From Clostridia bacterium (lineage in GTDB: Bacteria > Bacillota_A > Clostridia > Oscillospirales > Butyricicoccaceae), in contig JAFYMZ010000015.1 of the NCBI GenBank assembly GCA_017548175.1, forward strand, positions 1 to 5,486: a DNA stretch of 5,486 nt, read 5' to 3'. The notes beneath the pieces are model-generated. The model searched no databases, was not told the DNA's origin, and saw nothing but the letters and a program-made list of their open reading frames with translations. Of the stretch, positions 4,593-5,486 are shown piece by piece (positions within the stretch are counted from its first letter, which is position 1; each line of letters opens with the position of its first letter). The position numbers and the translations under genes are program-made.

Positions 4593-5486
4593 TCAGGGAA
4601 GAAGGATGTCGTCACTGTCGCGCATCGCAAAGACTTTGCGCACGGCCGCATCACTGATGAGGCCGGGGCCACCCAGCACCACGCCGTCTTGGATGCCGTA
4701 CTTGGCGGTGTACTCCGCGGTGATGCGGGCATCGTTGTTGGCCGTCAGCAGCAAGGGGCCGCCCATGGCAGCCGCCAGCGGGCCGCCGCACAGGCCGTCG
4801 GGGAAGTTGTTGGCATAGGCAACGACCGCCGTAGTGGGATCGTCGAAGAAGCGCTCGGCCACCATCACGGATGTGGTGAAGCGATTGGCACCGGCCAGAC
4901 GTTCTACCTTGCCGTAGCCCTTCAGGGAGGCTTCCACCGTTTCGTTGACGGCACCAACGCCGCCTACGATGACGTAACTGTCGTTCTTGAGGCCGGAGAG
5001 ATATTCCATCTGCTTGGCATCCAGCCGTTTGTCCACCAGCAGGATGGGCTTACCCACGGCAGAAGCCGACAGACTGTCGGCAAAGCCGTAGCCGGTACAG
5101 ACCAAAATCTCGCCGCCGGTGACACCGGCTTCTTTCAGAATAGCCAGATTGGTCTCGTAGCGGTTCGCACCCCACAGACGCTTGGTGATAAACTGGGTCA
5201 AGCCTTCGGACACACTGCCGGGGACGATGGTCTCGCCGCCCAACAGGTACACCGTACCGCCGGGTTTCAGGTTTTCCTCAATGTAAGCGCGGACTGTGGG
5301 AACCACATTGGGTTGTACCAGCAGGATGGGGGCGTTCTTCACCTTGCCCAGATAACTGCCGGCCAGCGCGTCGGCGAAGTTGGTGCCGCAGGCCACGATG
5401 ACGTTGTCAAACTTGTCCACGCCCAGTGTTTCTTTCAGCAGGTCAGCCGCGCCGAAGGCGGTGTCAAAGCGGTTGCTGCCGTAGAC
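4593..5486 (-). CDS. C-terminal part of a surface protein with three CWB2 cell-wall-binding repeats
   Basis: The frame is open from the right edge to a TGA at 4595-4593, so 297 C-terminal residues are visible and the N-terminus is missing. It consists of three cell wall binding repeat 2 (CWB2, PF04122-type) units. Each has an N-R-[FY]-x-T anchor (visible residues 5-9, 108-112, 201-205), an F-[AP]-D-[ASG]-L core (37-41, 136-140, 228-232) and a Gly-Gly turn (83-84, 175-176, 272-273). In Clostridioides difficile such triple modules attach proteins to the wall by binding an anionic polymer. That suggests an exported protein with a signal peptide and perhaps another domain upstream, outside the window. 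The last repeat ends within about 20 residues of the stop, so the anchor module is C-terminal. The GTG at 5420 is internal, since the first repeat begins before it. Confidence 0.92.
   Translation of the reverse strand, partial: VYGSNRFDTAFGAADLLKETLGVDKFDNVIVACGTNFADALAGSYLGKVKNAPILLVQPNVVPTVRAYIEENLKPGGTVYLLGGETIVPGSVSEGLTQFITKRLWGANRYETNLAILKEAGVTGGEILVCTGYGFADSLSASAVGKPILLVDKRLDAKQMEYLSGLKNDSYVIVGGVGAVNETVEASLKGYGKVERLAGANRFTTSVMVAERFFDDPTTAVVAYANNFPDGLCGGPLAAAMGGPLLLTANNDARITAEYTAKYGIQDGVVLGGPGLISDAAVRKVFAMRDSDDILLP

Overview
This 5.5 kb window looks like chromosomal DNA from a GC-rich anaerobic Firmicute of the gut Clostridia. Faecalibacterium or another member of the Oscillospiraceae/Ruminococcaceae is my best guess, made without a database search. 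The reasons are strong AGGAGG-type ribosome binding sites, TTGACA/TATAAT-type promoters, compact intrinsic terminators, a two-iron superoxide reductase and a protein with clostridial cell-wall-binding (CWB2) repeats.

Layout: (1) 1-1261, minus strand: a gene for a TVP38/TMEM64 (VTT) membrane protein, followed 56 bases later by a pyridoxal/pyridoxamine kinase gene that runs off the left edge. They are probably cotranscribed from a promoter at 1292-1320. (2) 1262-1599: a divergent intergenic region. It holds that promoter, a forward promoter at 1382-1410 and, about 90 bases after the predicted transcription start, a strong intrinsic terminator at 1501-1525. The terminator lies in front of the next gene, so this stretch is either a small RNA or a regulated leader. 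(3) 1600-2673, plus strand: a branched-chain amino acid aminotransferase (ilvE), closed by an 18-bp perfect hairpin that serves both converging genes. (4) 2777-3157, minus strand: desulfoferrodoxin/superoxide reductase with its own promoter, overlapped by TAGTA/TACTA half-sites. (5) 3339-4454, minus strand: an unusual fusion of a HAD-type 5'-nucleotidase domain and a guanylate-kinase-like domain, with its own promoter, a dyad at the start site and a terminator. (6) 4593-5486, minus strand: the C-terminal part of a surface protein with three CWB2 repeats; the gene begins beyond the right edge.

The genes do not form one pathway. There is one loose link: the kinase makes pyridoxal 5'-phosphate (PLP) and the divergent aminotransferase needs it. 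Superoxide reductase fits an anaerobe that meets oxygen. Genes 3 to 6 each end in their own terminator, and genes 3 to 5 also have a recognisable promoter, so they look like single-gene units. The items most worth following up are the nucleotidase/kinase fusion with a rewritten nucleotide-binding loop, and the promoter-plus-terminator leader of ilvE.
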